From contig NZ_VRKO01000018.1 in assembly GCF_012271765.1 (NCBI RefSeq), forward strand, positions 124,001 to 188,000: a stretch of 64,000 nucleotides of DNA, written 5' to 3'. This document shows positions 8,144 through 18,152 of this stretch, in pieces. The stretch's first letter is position 1. Every line of letters begins with the position of its first letter. Under the pieces are notes generated by a model that was not told the origin of the DNA, searched no databases, and worked only from the letters and a program-made list of their open reading frames with translations. A program made the position numbers and the translations under genes. Source of the stretch: Erwinia rhapontici. GTDB taxonomy: Bacteria; Pseudomonadota; Gammaproteobacteria; Enterobacterales; Enterobacteriaceae.

Positions 8144-9099
8144 GCTTTATCCCCCTCTTTATTCTGATGTTTATGGAACCAGATAATCGGCAGGATCAGG
8201 ATCAACAGAATAATCACCGCCAGGGCCGATGCGACCGGCCAGTCACGGTTGTTAAAGAACTCCATCCACACCACGCGCCCGATCATAATACTGTCCGGGC
8301 CGCCCAGCAGTTCCGGGATCACGTACTCCCCTACCGCCGGAATAAACACCAGCATCGACCCGGCGATAATGCCGCCTTTGGTCAGCGGCACAATCACACT
8401 GAAGAAAGTTCTTATCGGACGTGCGCCGAGATCGAGCGAGGCTTCCACCAGCGAGTAATCAATACGTGTCAGCGCGGTGTAAATCGGCAGCACCATAAAC
8501 GGCAGATAGCAGTAAACAATACCGATATACACCGCCAGGTCGGTATAAAGAATGGTGATCGGATGATCGATCACCCCCGTCCACATCAGGAATCGATTCA
8601 GAATACCGTTATTATTGAGGATGCCCATCCACGCATAAACGCGCACCAGGAACGAGGTCCAGGACGGCAGGATCACCAGCAACAGCAGGATATTGCGCGT
8701 AGAAGGTGAAGCATGTGCTACCGCCCATGCCAGCGGATAACCAATCGCTAAACAGATCAGCGTGGCAATCCCCGCCACCTGCAATGAATGCAGGTAGGCA
8801 TCGATATACAGCGGGTCCTCAGTCAGCATCAGGTAGTTGCCGAAGTTCAGCGCCATGTTCAACTGGCCGTCCGCCCAGCTTAACAGCTCGGTATAGGGCG
8901 GGCTTGAACGGGCGATATCGGCAAAACTGATCTTCAGAACAATCAGAAACGGCAGCAGAAATAGCAGCGACAGCCAGAGGTAAGGCAGTCCAATCACCAG
9001 CTTACGGCCGTGCGCCATCGACAGGCGCGTCAACAGGCCTTTAATGCCGGTTTGCTGGCCGCTTGGCGGCTCGGGAGGGCGTTCAGAAAATTGGCTCAT
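8140..9099 (-). CDS. potH: Putrescine ABC transporter permease PotH
   Basis: 319 residues (E. coli 317). The N-terminus is cytoplasmic and proline-rich, followed by about six membrane helices and the loop VEASLDLGARP. It forms a heterodimer with PotI. It begins 2 bases after the potG stop and overlaps potI by 4 bases, so potG, potH and potI are translationally coupled. Confidence 0.95.
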   Translation of the reverse strand: MSQFSERPPEPPSGQQTGIKGLLTRLSMAHGRKLVIGLPYLWLSLLFLLPFLIVLKISFADIARSSPPYTELLSWADGQLNMALNFGNYLMLTEDPLYIDAYLHSLQVAGIATLICLAIGYPLAWAVAHASPSTRNILLLLVILPSWTSFLVRVYAWMGILNNNGILNRFLMWTGVIDHPITILYTDLAVYIGIVYCYLPFMVLPIYTALTRIDYSLVEASLDLGARPIRTFFSVIVPLTKGGIIAGSMLVFIPAVGEYVIPELLGGPDSIMIGRVVWMEFFNNRDWPVASALAVIILLILILPIIWFHKHQNKEGDKA

Positions 9100-9101
9100 G
9101 A

Positions 9102-10241
9102 TTATACCGTTAAGACCACACAGCTATCGGCATCCCAGCAAAGACGCACTTCGTCACCCCAGGTCGGAGTATCCTTACGGAAGCGATAGGCATTCTGCAA
9201 CTGGGCACTGATCATCTGCCCGCTATGCAGACGGACATGATAAATCGACAGATCGCCCAGGTAGGCAATATGCACCACTTCACCCACGGCAAAGTTGCAG
9301 CCATCGGCCGGGATCTCATCGCATAACATCACTTTTTCCGGGCGCAGCGCCACGGACACCGGAACACCATCAACCACCGACACGTCAGAGGCCACTTTCA
9401 GCGGATGGATCAGGCCCGGACTCTCAATAATCAGCCCATCCTCCAGACGTTCACGCAGCAGTCCTTCGAACAGGTTAACTGAACCGATAAATTCGGCACT
9501 GAAACGCGTGGTCGGGTGCTCGTAAATTTCTTCCGGTTCACCGATCTGCACAAACTTGCCACGATTCATTATCGCGATGCGGCCCGCCATGGTCATGGCT
9601 TCTTCCTGGTCGTGGGTCACCATGACGCAGGTCGCCCCTACACGCTCAAGGATATCCACCACTTCATGCTGCATGCGGTCACGCAGTTTTTTATCCAGCG
9701 CGCCCATCGGTTCATCCAGCAGCAGCAGTTTAGGGCGTTTTGCCAGGCTACGGGCCAGTGCGACACGCTGACGCTGACCGCCAGAGAGCTGATGAGGCTT
9801 ACGTTTGGCAAACTCCTGCATATGCACCAGCGTCAGCATCTCAGCCACACGCTCGGCAATCTCGGCTTTCGGCAGACGGTCCTGTTTCAGTCCAAAGGCG
9901 ATATTCTGCTCCACCGTCATATGGGGGAACAGGGCGTAGGACTGGAACATCATATTAATGGGGCGCTGATACGGTGGCACATGGGAGAGATCCAGGCCAT
10001 CCAGCACGATTTGCCCCTGCGTTGGCGCTTCAAAACCGGCCAGCATACGCAGCAGCGTTGATTTACCGCAGCCTGAGGCACCTAACAGAGCGAAAATCTC
10101 GCCTTTATAGATGGTGAGGTTCACATCATCCACCGCATGCTGACCATCAAACGATTTGGTCAGATTGCGGATCTCCAGCAGTGGCGTCAGCGCCTTACCT
10201 GCTTTGCTTTGAGGACGGGGGATCGCGTCATTCACTACCAT
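9102..10241 (-). CDS. potG: Putrescine ABC transporter ATP-binding protein PotG
   Basis: ATPase subunit of 379 residues with Walker A GASGCGKST, signature LSGGQRQRVALARSL, Walker B LLLLDEP and a C-terminal TOBE-type regulatory domain. ATG 10241 is taken as start because of the upstream GGAG; the in-frame GTG at 10235 would give the 377 residues of E. coli and is also possible. A stem-loop terminator lies between potF and this gene, so expression probably depends on partial readthrough. Confidence 0.95.
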   Translation of the reverse strand: MVVNDAIPRPQSKAGKALTPLLEIRNLTKSFDGQHAVDDVNLTIYKGEIFALLGASGCGKSTLLRMLAGFEAPTQGQIVLDGLDLSHVPPYQRPINMMFQSYALFPHMTVEQNIAFGLKQDRLPKAEIAERVAEMLTLVHMQEFAKRKPHQLSGGQRQRVALARSLAKRPKLLLLDEPMGALDKKLRDRMQHEVVDILERVGATCVMVTHDQEEAMTMAGRIAIMNRGKFVQIGEPEEIYEHPTTRFSAEFIGSVNLFEGLLRERLEDGLIIESPGLIHPLKVASDVSVVDGVPVSVALRPEKVMLCDEIPADGCNFAVGEVVHIAYLGDLSIYHVRLHSGQMISAQLQNAYRFRKDTPTWGDEVRLCWDADSCVVLTV

Positions 10242-10296
10242 TATACTCCGGCGCTAAAAGGCGGGGCCGCTGTGCGGGTTGACGTCTGCCCTGCCC

Positions 10297-10334
10297 TAAA
10301 AAAAACAAAACAGAGGCCGGTAACCGCGCCTCTG
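10297..10334 (-). terminator. Attenuating terminator between potF and potG
   Basis: On the minus strand a 7-bp stem CAGAGGC/GCCTCTG with a 10-base loop is followed by TTTTGTTTTTTTT. It lies just after the potF stop and before potG. This is expected to make much more binding protein message than permease/ATPase message, a common arrangement in importer operons. Confidence 0.75.
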
Positions 10335-10363
10335 CTGCTTAACGAGTGTGAAACGGTTATGGC

Positions 10364-11470
10364 TTACTTACCACTTTTAACTTTAGTCCATGCACGCGTA
10401 CGCACACGGTCAAGTTTCGGATCCTGCACCTTCAGGGTGAACAGTTTCGCCATGGTTTCAGGGGTTGGATAGATTCCCGGGTTGTCGCGAATAGCCGCAT
10501 CAACAAACGGCAGGGAAGCCTTTACACCGCTGGCGTAAAACACCGTATTGGAAATCTGCGCCATCACTTTCGGCTCCATCAGATAGTTAATAAACTGATA
10601 GGCTTCATCGACGTTTTTCGCATCTTTCGGGATCGCCAGCATATCGAAGAACGCCAGCGCGCCCTGCTTAGGAATGCTGTAGGCGATATTCACGCCGTTC
10701 TTCGCTTCTACAGCGCGGTTTTTCGCCTGGAGAATATCACCTGCCCAACCAATCGCCACGCAGGTATTGCCGTTTGCCAGATCGTTGATGTACTGGGAAG
10801 AGTGGAAATAGCGAATGCTCGGACGCAGTTTCAACAGCAGATCGGTCGCCGCCGTATAATCTTTTGCATCGCTGCTGTTCGGATCTTTGCCCATGTAGTT
10901 CAGCACAGTCGCGAAGATCTCTTCAGGTGCATCGAGGAAGGAGACGCCACAGCTCTTCAGCTTTTCGAGATTTTCCGGCTTCAGGACCAGATCCCAGCTG
11001 TCGACCGGGGCATCTTTACCCAGAGCGGCTTTCACTTTCTCAACGTTATAGCCAATCCCGGTGGTCGCCCACAGATAAGGGATCGCATATTTGTTGCCCG
11101 GATCGTGCTGCTCGAGCTTTTTCATCAAATCAGGGTCGAGATTTTTGTAGTTCGGCAGTTTGCTTCTGTCCAGCGGCTGGAACACACCCGACTGAAGCTG
11201 ACGCGCAAGGAAGCTGGAGGACGGCACAACGACGTCATAACCGGTGCTACCGGCCATCAGTTTGCCTTCCAGTACTTCATTGGAGTCGAATACGTCGTAC
11301 ACCACTTTGATACCGGTTTGCTTTTCAAAATCCGCCACCGTACCCGGCGCAATATAATCAGACCAGTTATAAACGTGCAGCGTCTTGTCTGCGGCCAGTG
11401 AGCCAGCAGAGATCGCCATCAGCGTACCCGCTACCACACCTGACAACCATTTTTTACGTTGGTTGAACAT
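10364..11470 (-). CDS. potF: Putrescine-binding periplasmic protein PotF
   Basis: 368 residues (E. coli 370). The N-terminus is a signal peptide of about 26 residues ending AGSLAA, then a mature start [13 protein letters not shown] typical of the PotD/PotF family. It captures putrescine in the periplasm for PotHI. It is the first gene of potFGHI. The 464-base gap upstream contains an ARG-box-like site, a possible sigma-54 promoter and the ybjN terminator. Confidence 0.95.
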   Translation of the reverse strand: MFNQRKKWLSGVVAGTLMAISAGSLAADKTLHVYNWSDYIAPGTVADFEKQTGIKVVYDVFDSNEVLEGKLMAGSTGYDVVVPSSSFLARQLQSGVFQPLDRSKLPNYKNLDPDLMKKLEQHDPGNKYAIPYLWATTGIGYNVEKVKAALGKDAPVDSWDLVLKPENLEKLKSCGVSFLDAPEEIFATVLNYMGKDPNSSDAKDYTAATDLLLKLRPSIRYFHSSQYINDLANGNTCVAIGWAGDILQAKNRAVEAKNGVNIAYSIPKQGALAFFDMLAIPKDAKNVDEAYQFINYLMEPKVMAQISNTVFYASGVKASLPFVDAAIRDNPGIYPTPETMAKLFTLKVQDPKLDRVRTRAWTKVKSGK

Positions 11471-11569
11471 TTTCCATCCTCATGAACAGAGATAAACATT
11501 TTGCCGGGCAGGTGAACCGGTGAACACCTGCTTTCTTGATAGATAAAGTTTGAAGAATTAAGGCTAAAG

Positions 11570-11587
11570 AATGAATCATTATTCACC
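11570..11587. promoter_or_regulatory. ARG-box-like site upstream of potF
   Basis: TGAATCATTATTCA at 11572-11585 is a perfect match to the core of the ArgR box (TGAAT, four A/T-rich bases, ATTCA). It lies about 100 bases ahead of potF. ArgR usually binds two boxes about 21 bp apart; only a weak second half (TTGAAGAATTA near 11550) is visible. Confidence 0.5.
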
Positions 11588-11645
11588 GGCCCGTTAATAC
11601 TAAAAACCTATATATCTGGGGACGTTGCACGCGTAATGCAGCCAC

Positions 11646-11660
11646 GCAAGAATAGCCCCA
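11646..11660 (-). promoter_or_regulatory. Possible sigma-54 promoter of potFGHI
   Basis: On the minus strand the sequence reads TGGGGCTATTCTTGC: GG and GC with the required 10-base spacing and a consensus TTGC, but a poor -24 element (TGGGGC for TGGCAC). Nitrogen control of putrescine uptake would be sensible, but a sigma-70 promoter may exist as well. Confidence 0.35.
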
Positions 11661-11875
11661 GTATCAGGATCAGACCAGCCCCTAGCGTAAAAAACGCCTT
11701 TTATCGATTTTTTATGCATGTTTCCTCTATGTGATACGCCATTCACGGCATAAACAGCGACAGATATCTGGCAATATAGGGCAAAATGCAGAATAAAAAG
11801 TGGTTATGATCATGCTGAAGTTGGTGTTTAAAACAGCATTTGATTCAGGGGCGTGGAATGAACAGAGGAAACAGG

Positions 11876-11905
11876 ATTAAAACGGGCGGAAAGAGTATCC
11901 GCCCG
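11876..11905 (-). terminator. Intrinsic terminator of ybjN
   Basis: Read on the minus strand, GGGCGGA and TCCGCCC form a 7-bp stem with a 7-base loop, followed by GTTTTAA. It is about 30 bases after the ybjN stop. Confidence 0.7.
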
Positions 11906-11934
11906 GAAGAAAGCATGAGGTGTAAAAATGCCGA

Positions 11935-12414
11935 TTAATGCAGAACCGAATGCCCCGTGCTCACGGGTGTCCGATCGTCATCTTCACCGATCATCAGTAG
12001 ATTATTGGCAAAAGCCTCCATGACGATCATCGAAATTTGTTCTTCGCTCTGCTTCATAAAATGGACAAACTGGCCATAGGTCAACCCGGCGGTCACACTC
12101 AGCGACTGGCAGACTATCAGTTTCGGCAGATTATCGTCCTGAATATCAAGGAACGCTTTCACCGTCAGCGAACTGGCATTGATCTGTGACAATTCGCCCA
12201 GCAGCGGGATCAGGGCCGTGGGTTTGACTTCAGCCAGAGCCGAAAACAGAATGACGTTATCCACCAAATCGAGTTTGGCATCAAACACCCCATCAAAATT
12301 CTGCATATGCGGCAGATGTAGTGCCTGGCATGAATCACACTCAAACCAGGTGATGCTTTGCTGATCCAGCCAACGTCGCAATACGTCGAGATCCGGAACG
12401 ACGAGTGAATCCAT
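11935..12414 (-). CDS. ybjN: YbjN-family protein
   Basis: Cytoplasmic 159-residue protein closely matching E. coli YbjN (158), including FECDSCQALHLPHMQNFDGVFDAK near the N-terminus. The family is linked to motility and stress phenotypes and resembles type III secretion chaperones in fold; molecular function is unsettled. Start 12414 (MDSLVVP) is chosen by family alignment and a GAG 9 bases upstream; a TTG at 12435 would add 7 residues. Confidence 0.9.
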   Translation of the reverse strand: MDSLVVPDLDVLRRWLDQQSITWFECDSCQALHLPHMQNFDGVFDAKLDLVDNVILFSALAEVKPTALIPLLGELSQINASSLTVKAFLDIQDDNLPKLIVCQSLSVTAGLTYGQFVHFMKQSEEQISMIVMEAFANNLLMIGEDDDRTPVSTGHSVLH

Positions 12415-12606
12415 ATTCTTTGTCTCATGCCGCAATAAAATTGCGCCCTAGCTTACGTAAAAACGCCGCCAAAAACCATGATTACGACAGAAATATGACG
12501 CCAGCAGCTGGTTTTAAGCATTAACTCAGGGAGACACTTCCTGGCCACGCCGCCTGAGGCAACAACAGAACGCCCCCTGCCGCTGCAGCATTCAGACCAA
12601 CGAATA

Positions 12607-13182
12607 TTATGGCCGCGTGGCGTGCGCTGCAATCGTCAGGTCAATTGCCACCCGATCGTCAACAATGCCGACAAGGCGATCAACCCGAAATGCACTGCGC
12701 GAAATCGCGGTGGATGCATGCAGTGCCAGCGTTTGTGCCTCTGGCGATAACACACCGTGATTATCCAGCGTCGCCTCCATGATGATCGGACGACGAACAT
12801 CTTTGACGGATAAAAGACCGAAAATTCTGAACTGCCCCTGCCCCAGTGCCACCACGCGGCTGCTGGTAAAGCGTATCCAGGGATAATGAACCGCATCAAA
12901 AAACAGGGCACTTTTCATCTGACTGGTGAGGAGGATGTTTGACGCAACCAGCGTGGCGACCGGTATTTTCACCTCAATATGATCGTCCCAGTCCGCCATG
13001 GGATCCAGTATCACCGTTCCCGTCACCCCCTCTAAATGCGCCTGAGAAAACGCGTGGCCAAACGCGCGCCAGGAAAGCCCGATGGCAGTTTTGTCCGTCG
13101 AGATGACATAGGTTTCAGGCGCAGCATACAGAACCGGGCTGATCAGCAGTAAAAAACTCAGAAAGCAGCAAGAACGCATCAT
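12607..13182 (-). CDS. Secreted YceI-like domain protein
   Basis: 191 residues with a signal peptide of about 20 residues (cleavage likely after LYA) and a YceI/lipocalin-like domain: YVISTDKTAIGLSWRAFGHAFS at the start and the central stretch DAVHYPWIRFTSS followed by LSVKDVRRP. YceI proteins bind isoprenoid-type lipids in the periplasm; the ligand here is unknown. GAGAGG stands 7 bases before the ATG. The gene lies between ybjN and rimK, a place where E. coli has nothing, so it is probably an insertion. Confidence 0.8.
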   Translation of the reverse strand: MMRSCCFLSFLLLISPVLYAAPETYVISTDKTAIGLSWRAFGHAFSQAHLEGVTGTVILDPMADWDDHIEVKIPVATLVASNILLTSQMKSALFFDAVHYPWIRFTSSRVVALGQGQFRIFGLLSVKDVRRPIIMEATLDNHGVLSPEAQTLALHASTAISRSAFRVDRLVGIVDDRVAIDLTIAAHATRP

Positions 13183-13303
13183 GGGTAAACCTCTCTTTAG
13201 ACGTCATTGCGTAAACACCTGACCGCATGATTTTATTCACGGTACTCTCTGCATTACCCTTTTACAGCGTCACCCCTCTGTTGAATAAGATCGCTTCTTG
13301 AGG

Positions 13304-14206
13304 TTAACCACCGGTTTTCAAACAAAAACCCGGCTGGGCCTGCTCTTCAATCCAACCAATCATCATCGCCGCAATATCCAGGCCGGTGGTTTTCTCAATA
13401 CCTTCTAATCCAGGAGATGCGTTAACTTCCATCACCAGCGGTCCCCGGCTGGCACGCAGAATATCGACGCCGGCCACATCAAGCCCCAGCGTGGTGGCCG
13501 CTTTAATCGCTATCTCTCGCTCGCTGTCGCTGATCGTCACACGCCGGGCAGTGCCGCCGCGATGCAGGTTAGAACGAAAATCACCTTCTTTTGCCTCACG
13601 CTCGATCGCACCCACCACTTTCCCACCGATCACCAGGCAACGCACGTCACGCCCGCGCGCCTCTTTGATAAACTCCTGTACCAGAATATGAGCATTCAGA
13701 CCGCGAAAAGCATCAATCACACTTTCCGCAGCCTGGCGGGTTTCTGCCAGCACCACTCCAATCCCCTGGGTACCTTCCACCAGCTTGACCACCAACGGCG
13801 CACCGCCCACCATCTCGATCAAATCGCGGGTGTCATCCGGTGAATGGGCAAATCCGGTGATCGGCATGGCAATCCCCGCTCGCGCCAGGAGTTGCAGCGA
13901 GCGCAGCTTGTCACGCGCCCTGGCTATCGCCAGCGATTCATTCAGCGGGTAGCTGCCACACATTTCAAACTGGCGCAGTACCGCCGTGCCGTAAAACGTG
14001 GTGGCCGAACCAATGCGTGGAATAACCGCGTCATAATGTGACAGCTGGCGACCCCGGTAATGGATAGCCGATGCACCAGGATTGATATTCATATAGCAGG
14101 AGAGCGGGTCTATGACGTCAATGCTGTGACCACGCGCTCGCGCGGCCTCCAGCAGACGTTTACACGAGTAAAGCGAACCATCACGGGAAAGAATAGCAAT
14201 TTTCAC
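13304..14206 (-). CDS. rimK: Ribosomal protein S6--L-glutamate ligase RimK
   Basis: ATP-grasp enzyme that adds glutamates to the C-terminus of ribosomal protein S6. Start GTG 14206 gives 300 residues as in E. coli and has GGAGG 6 bases upstream; the TTG one codon earlier is less likely. The ATP-grasp core [17 protein letters not shown] and the metal-binding end [14 protein letters not shown] are present. It lies 24 bases after nfsA in the ybjC-nfsA-rimK order. Confidence 0.95.
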   Translation of the reverse strand: MKIAILSRDGSLYSCKRLLEAARARGHSIDVIDPLSCYMNINPGASAIHYRGRQLSHYDAVIPRIGSATTFYGTAVLRQFEMCGSYPLNESLAIARARDKLRSLQLLARAGIAMPITGFAHSPDDTRDLIEMVGGAPLVVKLVEGTQGIGVVLAETRQAAESVIDAFRGLNAHILVQEFIKEARGRDVRCLVIGGKVVGAIEREAKEGDFRSNLHRGGTARRVTISDSEREIAIKAATTLGLDVAGVDILRASRGPLVMEVNASPGLEGIEKTTGLDIAAMMIGWIEEQAQPGFCLKTGG

Positions 14207-14230
14207 CAATAGCCTCCGGGGCCAAAAGGA

Positions 14231-14953
14231 TTAGCGCGTAGCCCAGCCCTGCTGATGAAGGTAATCAAGAATAAACGGACGGCTCTCCTTGATCAGCGTC
14301 TTCTGAATGTGCTCGCTCCAGCTTTCCGAGCGACGGTTGCTGTCGCGTGACTGGTAATAGGCCACCAGTTCGCGGTCATATTGCGCCAGTAACGCAGGAT
14401 CGATCGGCTGATAACAGTTTTCATGCATCAACAGCCCCGCAGGCATACGCGGTTTATGATCAGGATCCTGCTCCGGGCTGCCCAGGCAGAGGCCAAACAG
14501 TGGCAGAACGAACTTCGGCAAACCCAGCAGCTCCGTCACATCAGCGATATGGTTACGGATGCCACCAATAAAGCAGCCGCCGAAACCGAGCGATTCGGCA
14601 GCGACCAGGGCATTCTGCGCCATCAGAGCCGTATCGATGCAGCCCAGCAGCAGCTGTTCTGCCAGCCCTAATTCAGCGTCCGGGCAGATCTGCTGGTTAC
14701 GGTTGAAATCGGCGCAAAACACCCAAAACTCGGCGGCTTCGGCAACGTATTTTTGCCCGCCGCTCAAAACGACCAGCGCATTGCGCGTCTCAGTATCCGT
14801 AATACGAATAATCGAGGAACACTGCAAAAAGCTGGAGGTGGAGGCCGACTGTGCAGCATCCAGAATCGCGGCACGCTGCTCTGCGGTGATTACCTGGTCG
14901 CTGTAAGCGCGAATCGAACGGTGTGAACGCAGTAGTTCAATGGTCGGCGTCAT
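14231..14953 (-). CDS. nfsA: Oxygen-insensitive NADPH nitroreductase NfsA
   Basis: FMN flavoprotein that reduces nitro compounds and quinones by two-electron steps using NADPH. Start ATG 14953 (MTPTIELL) has AGGAG in front and gives 240 residues, the E. coli length. The stretch HRSIR near residue 11 and SSFLQCSSIIR near 39 are characteristic. The gene overlaps the end of ybjC by 17 bases, as expected for the ybjC-nfsA unit. Confidence 0.95.
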   Translation of the reverse strand: MTPTIELLRSHRSIRAYSDQVITAEQRAAILDAAQSASTSSFLQCSSIIRITDTETRNALVVLSGGQKYVAEAAEFWVFCADFNRNQQICPDAELGLAEQLLLGCIDTALMAQNALVAAESLGFGGCFIGGIRNHIADVTELLGLPKFVLPLFGLCLGSPEQDPDHKPRMPAGLLMHENCYQPIDPALLAQYDRELVAYYQSRDSNRRSESWSEHIQKTLIKESRPFILDYLHQQGWATR

Positions 14954-15224
14954 GGGAATCTCCTGATTTGGGCTTATCACGCGAACGGCGCGTGTTAAAA
15001 AGTTCGGGTGCCATTACCTTCGCTGTCCGCCACATCATCACCGTGGCAGCAGGCAGCATCAGGGCAATACCGGCAAAGATCATCAACGTTGCTGCAAGCT
15101 TACCGGTAAAAGGCGACGGCAAGGGTAGCATTTCATGTAACGTGAGGTAAGACAGGATCAAGAGCAAAATACCGAATACTTCGAGAACTAACACCGCCCG
15201 GGGCAGCTGACTAAAGGCACGCAT
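14937..15224 (-). CDS. ybjC: Small inner membrane protein YbjC (DUF1418)
   Basis: 95 residues, the exact E. coli length, with two hydrophobic helices (about 9-28 and 42-65) and a charged tail ending DADH (E. coli DANH). It overlaps the nfsA start by 17 bases. It stands divergent to grxA. Function is unknown. Confidence 0.88.
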   Translation of the reverse strand: MRAFSQLPRAVLVLEVFGILLLILSYLTLHEMLPLPSPFTGKLAATLMIFAGIALMLPAATVMMWRTAKVMAPELFNTRRSRDKPKSGDSHDADH

Positions 15225-15427
15225 AACGGCTCTCCTGCTAATGACGATATTCCTGCTGAAAGGGGGTTATTAAAGCGCAGTTTGTGCCCTTATGCATAGG
15301 TGCTGCGAATCAGACTAACAGGTAATTCCTTCTTCCTTTCAACGGGGGATGCGGGCATCATAAGCGCCATTGAGCAATGAAATGTGATATGAATCACATA
15401 AAATTCTGACCCTTTGAGGAGAAACCT

Positions 15428-15691
15428 ATGTTTGCAGTGATTTTTGGACGCCCTGGCTGCCCTTACTGTGTTCGCGCGACCGAGCTGGCAGAAAAACTGA
15501 CTGAAGAACGTGAAGACTTCAATTTCCGCTATATCGATATTCACGCGGAAGGGATCACTAAAGCTGACTTAGAGAAGACGGTGGGTAAGCCGGTAGAAAC
15601 CGTGCCGCAGATCTTCCTCGACTCAACCCACATTGGCGGCTGCACTGATTTCGAAGCCTATGCCAAAGAGAATCTGGGCCTGTTCCAGTAA
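15428..15691 (+). CDS. grxA: Glutaredoxin 1
   Basis: 87 residues with the redox motif CPYC at C11-C14, the cis-proline TVPQIF and the glutathione-binding GGCTDF near the C-terminus. It reduces ribonucleotide reductase and other disulfides with glutathione. AGGAG stands just before the ATG. In E. coli it is OxyR-controlled; I could not identify a convincing OxyR site in the 203-base gap to ybjC. Confidence 0.95.
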   Translation: MFAVIFGRPGCPYCVRATELAEKLTEEREDFNFRYIDIHAEGITKADLEKTVGKPVETVPQIFLDSTHIGGCTDFEAYAKENLGLFQ

Positions 15692-15717
15692 TCATCACCG
15701 CAGCCATGATGACTGTC

Positions 15718-15750
15718 AGGGCCGATCGTTGAGATCGGCCCTTTGCTTTT
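15718..15750 (+). terminator. Intrinsic terminator of grxA
   Basis: A 10-bp perfect stem AGGGCCGATC/GATCGGCCCT with a 5-base loop is followed by TTTGCTTTT. It separates grxA from the convergent ybjM. Confidence 0.85.
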
Positions 15751-15759
15751 GCAGCAATG

Positions 15760-16146
15760 CTATAAACGCCCTTTCCCATCCTGCTGGTGATGGATATCCA
15801 TCAGCGTGCGCCACAGCATCACGCCCAAGGTGCCAGACCCGCACCAGAATACCGCACTGGCAATAAACGCAATCTCCTGCCCAAGGCCCACAGAGTTAAA
15901 ACCGTCTGACTGCATCAGCACCAGGCAAGGAGGGGACGCCAGTGCGATAGCAATGACCATTGCGGTCAGTGGGGACTCTTTTGAGGTCAACGCGGCCAGT
16001 GCGCCCGGCAGCACAAACAACAACAGACCCAACTGCGCATGCCCGATGTACCCTGCGGGCAGCGGATAGCGCACGGCGATATAGATAGCACCATAGAGTG
16101 CGCTACAGGCAATCAGGCCTGTCCAACGGATACCTTTTATCCACAC
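15760..16146 (-). CDS. ybjM: Inner membrane protein YbjM
   Basis: Small hydrophobic protein with about four membrane helices, similar to E. coli YbjM (125 residues), including GLLLFVLPGALAA and SAVFWCGSGTLG. GTG 16146 is chosen: GGAG lies 9 bases upstream and it gives 128 residues; the frame stays open to a TTG at 16182. Function is unknown. Confidence 0.8.
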   Translation of the reverse strand: MWIKGIRWTGLIACSALYGAIYIAVRYPLPAGYIGHAQLGLLLFVLPGALAALTSKESPLTAMVIAIALASPPCLVLMQSDGFNSVGLGQEIAFIASAVFWCGSGTLGVMLWRTLMDIHHQQDGKGRL

Positions 16147-16443
16147 GGGAATTTTCTCCAGGTTATTTAAAACCCAATTCAATTCAACGCATCAATTAGC
16201 CATTTCAGTCACTATGGGTAATTGCCGTTTTTGGTCAGCCTATTCGATAAAAACAGAACGGGTAACAAATAAGCGTGCCGGAGACTGGCTGTCAATCGGC
16301 ATAGGGATTAACATAGTGGTGCAATTTATCTGGCTGTTGGCAAGTCCTGTTAACCCACAGCGGACGAATGACGAACACAGGGTGGAATCTAGCGTATAAA
16401 CCCCTTTTCTTCAATAGGTTACTGGTAAACAAGAAGTTAAACC

Positions 16444-18132
16444 GTGAATATAAACATCGCAGATTTGTTAAGTGGAAATTACATTCTGTTATTATTTGTC
16501 GTACTCGCCCTGGGGTTATGTTTAGGCAAACTTCGGTTAGGATCTGTTCAACTGGGTAATTCTATTGGTGTTTTAGTTGTTTCATTACTGCTCGGCCAGC
16601 AGCATTTTTCGATTAATACTGAAGCACTCAATCTCGGCTTTATGTTATTTATTTTTTGTGTCGGCGTGGAAGCCGGGCCGAATTTTTTCTCTATTTTCTT
16701 CCGCGATGGAAAAAACTATCTCATGCTGGCGATTGTCATGGTCACCAGTGCGATGATACTTGCGCTTGGACTCGGGAAACTGTTCGGCTGGGATATCGGC
16801 CTGACCGCCGGGATGCTGGCCGGTTCAATGACCTCCACGCCGGTGCTGGTTGGCGCGGGCGATACCCTGCGGCAAACCCTCACCGACGAGAAAAGCCTGA
16901 CGCTGGCACAGGATCATCTTAGCCTTGGCTATGCGCTGACCTACCTGATGGGCCTGGTAAGTTTGATTATTGGTGCACGTTACCTGCCTAAATTACAGCA
17001 TCAGGACCTGCCGACCAGCGCACAGCAGATTGCCCGCGAACGTGGGCTGGACCCGGACAGCCAGCGCAAAGTCTATTTGCCAGTGATCCGCGCCTATCGC
17101 GTTGGCCCGGAACTGGTTGCCTGGAGCGATGGGAAGAATCTGCGTGAGCTGGGTATCTACCGTCAAACCGGCTGCTACATTGAGCGAATTCGCCGTAATG
17201 GCATTCTCGCCAACCCCGACGGCGATGCCCTGCTCCAACCTGGCGATGAGATCTCGCTGGTAGGCTATCCTGACGCGCATTCCCGCCTGGATCCGAGCTT
17301 CCGTAACGGAAAAGAAGTGTTCGACCGCGACCTGCTGGATATGCGCATCGTCAATGAAGAGATCGTGGTTAAGAATAACAATGCCGTGAATAAACGTCTG
17401 AGCCAGTTGAAGCTGACAGACCACGGCTGCTTCCTTAACCGGGTGATCCGCAGCCAGATCGAAATGCCTATCGACGACAACATTATCCTGAACAAAGGCG
17501 ATGTGTTGCACATCAGCGGTGAAGCACGACGCGTGAAATCCGTCGCCGACCGCATCGGCTTTATCTCGATTCACAGTCAGATGACCGACCTGCTGGCATT
17601 TTGTGCCTTCTTTATCGTCGGCCTGATGATCGGGATGATCACCTTCCAGTTCAGCAGCTTTAGTTTCGGCATTGGCAACGCGGCAGGTCTGCTGTTTGCC
17701 GGTATTATGCTGGGATTCCTGCGTGCCAATCATCCAACCTTTGGCTACATTCCTCAGGGCGCGCTGACGATGGTGAAAGAGTTCGGGCTGATGGTATTTA
17801 TGGCGGGTGTCGGTTTAAGCGCCGGTAGCGGCATCACCCACGGTTTAGGCGAAACCGGTCTGCTGATGCTGGGTGCCGGGCTGGTTGTCAGTCTGGTGCC
17901 GGTGATTATCTGCTTCCTGTTCGGTGCCTGGGTACTGAAAATGAACCGCGCCCTGCTGTTTGGCGCCATTATGGGTGCCCGCACCTGCGCCCCGGCGATG
18001 GAAATAATCAGCGATACTGCACGCAGTAACATCCCGGCACTGGGCTATGCAGGAACCTATGCCATTGCTAACGTTTTACTGACGCTGGCTGGAACATTAA
18101 TCGTGATAATCTGGCCGATTTTAGGCGGATAA
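16444..18132 (+). CDS. ybjL: Putative transporter YbjL (aspartate:alanine exchanger family)
   Basis: 562 residues (E. coli 561). N- and C-terminal halves each have about five membrane helices with an AAEx domain ([12 protein letters not shown] in the first, [11 protein letters not shown] in the second). Between them, roughly residues 200-375, are two soluble RCK_C (TrkA-C) domains. The family exchanges small carboxylates or amino acids; the substrate of YbjL is unknown. It begins with GTG. The small RNA gene rybB follows, as in E. coli. Confidence 0.92.
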   Translation: MNINIADLLSGNYILLLFVVLALGLCLGKLRLGSVQLGNSIGVLVVSLLLGQQHFSINTEALNLGFMLFIFCVGVEAGPNFFSIFFRDGKNYLMLAIVMVTSAMILALGLGKLFGWDIGLTAGMLAGSMTSTPVLVGAGDTLRQTLTDEKSLTLAQDHLSLGYALTYLMGLVSLIIGARYLPKLQHQDLPTSAQQIARERGLDPDSQRKVYLPVIRAYRVGPELVAWSDGKNLRELGIYRQTGCYIERIRRNGILANPDGDALLQPGDEISLVGYPDAHSRLDPSFRNGKEVFDRDLLDMRIVNEEIVVKNNNAVNKRLSQLKLTDHGCFLNRVIRSQIEMPIDDNIILNKGDVLHISGEARRVKSVADRIGFISIHSQMTDLLAFCAFFIVGLMIGMITFQFSSFSFGIGNAAGLLFAGIMLGFLRANHPTFGYIPQGALTMVKEFGLMVFMAGVGLSAGSGITHGLGETGLLMLGAGLVVSLVPVIICFLFGAWVLKMNRALLFGAIMGARTCAPAMEIISDTARSNIPALGYAGTYAIANVLLTLAGTLIVIIWPILGG

Positions 18133-18152
18133 AATAATTAATCGATTTCAGA

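Noticed and set aside
15225-15427. OxyR site ahead of grxA
   Set aside because: OxyR sites are too degenerate to call by eye, and no spaced ATAG/CTAT set was convincing.
16993-17733. A 246-codon minus-strand open frame opposite ybjL
   Set aside because: Antisense to a well-matched transporter gene; no ribosome-binding site or family match.
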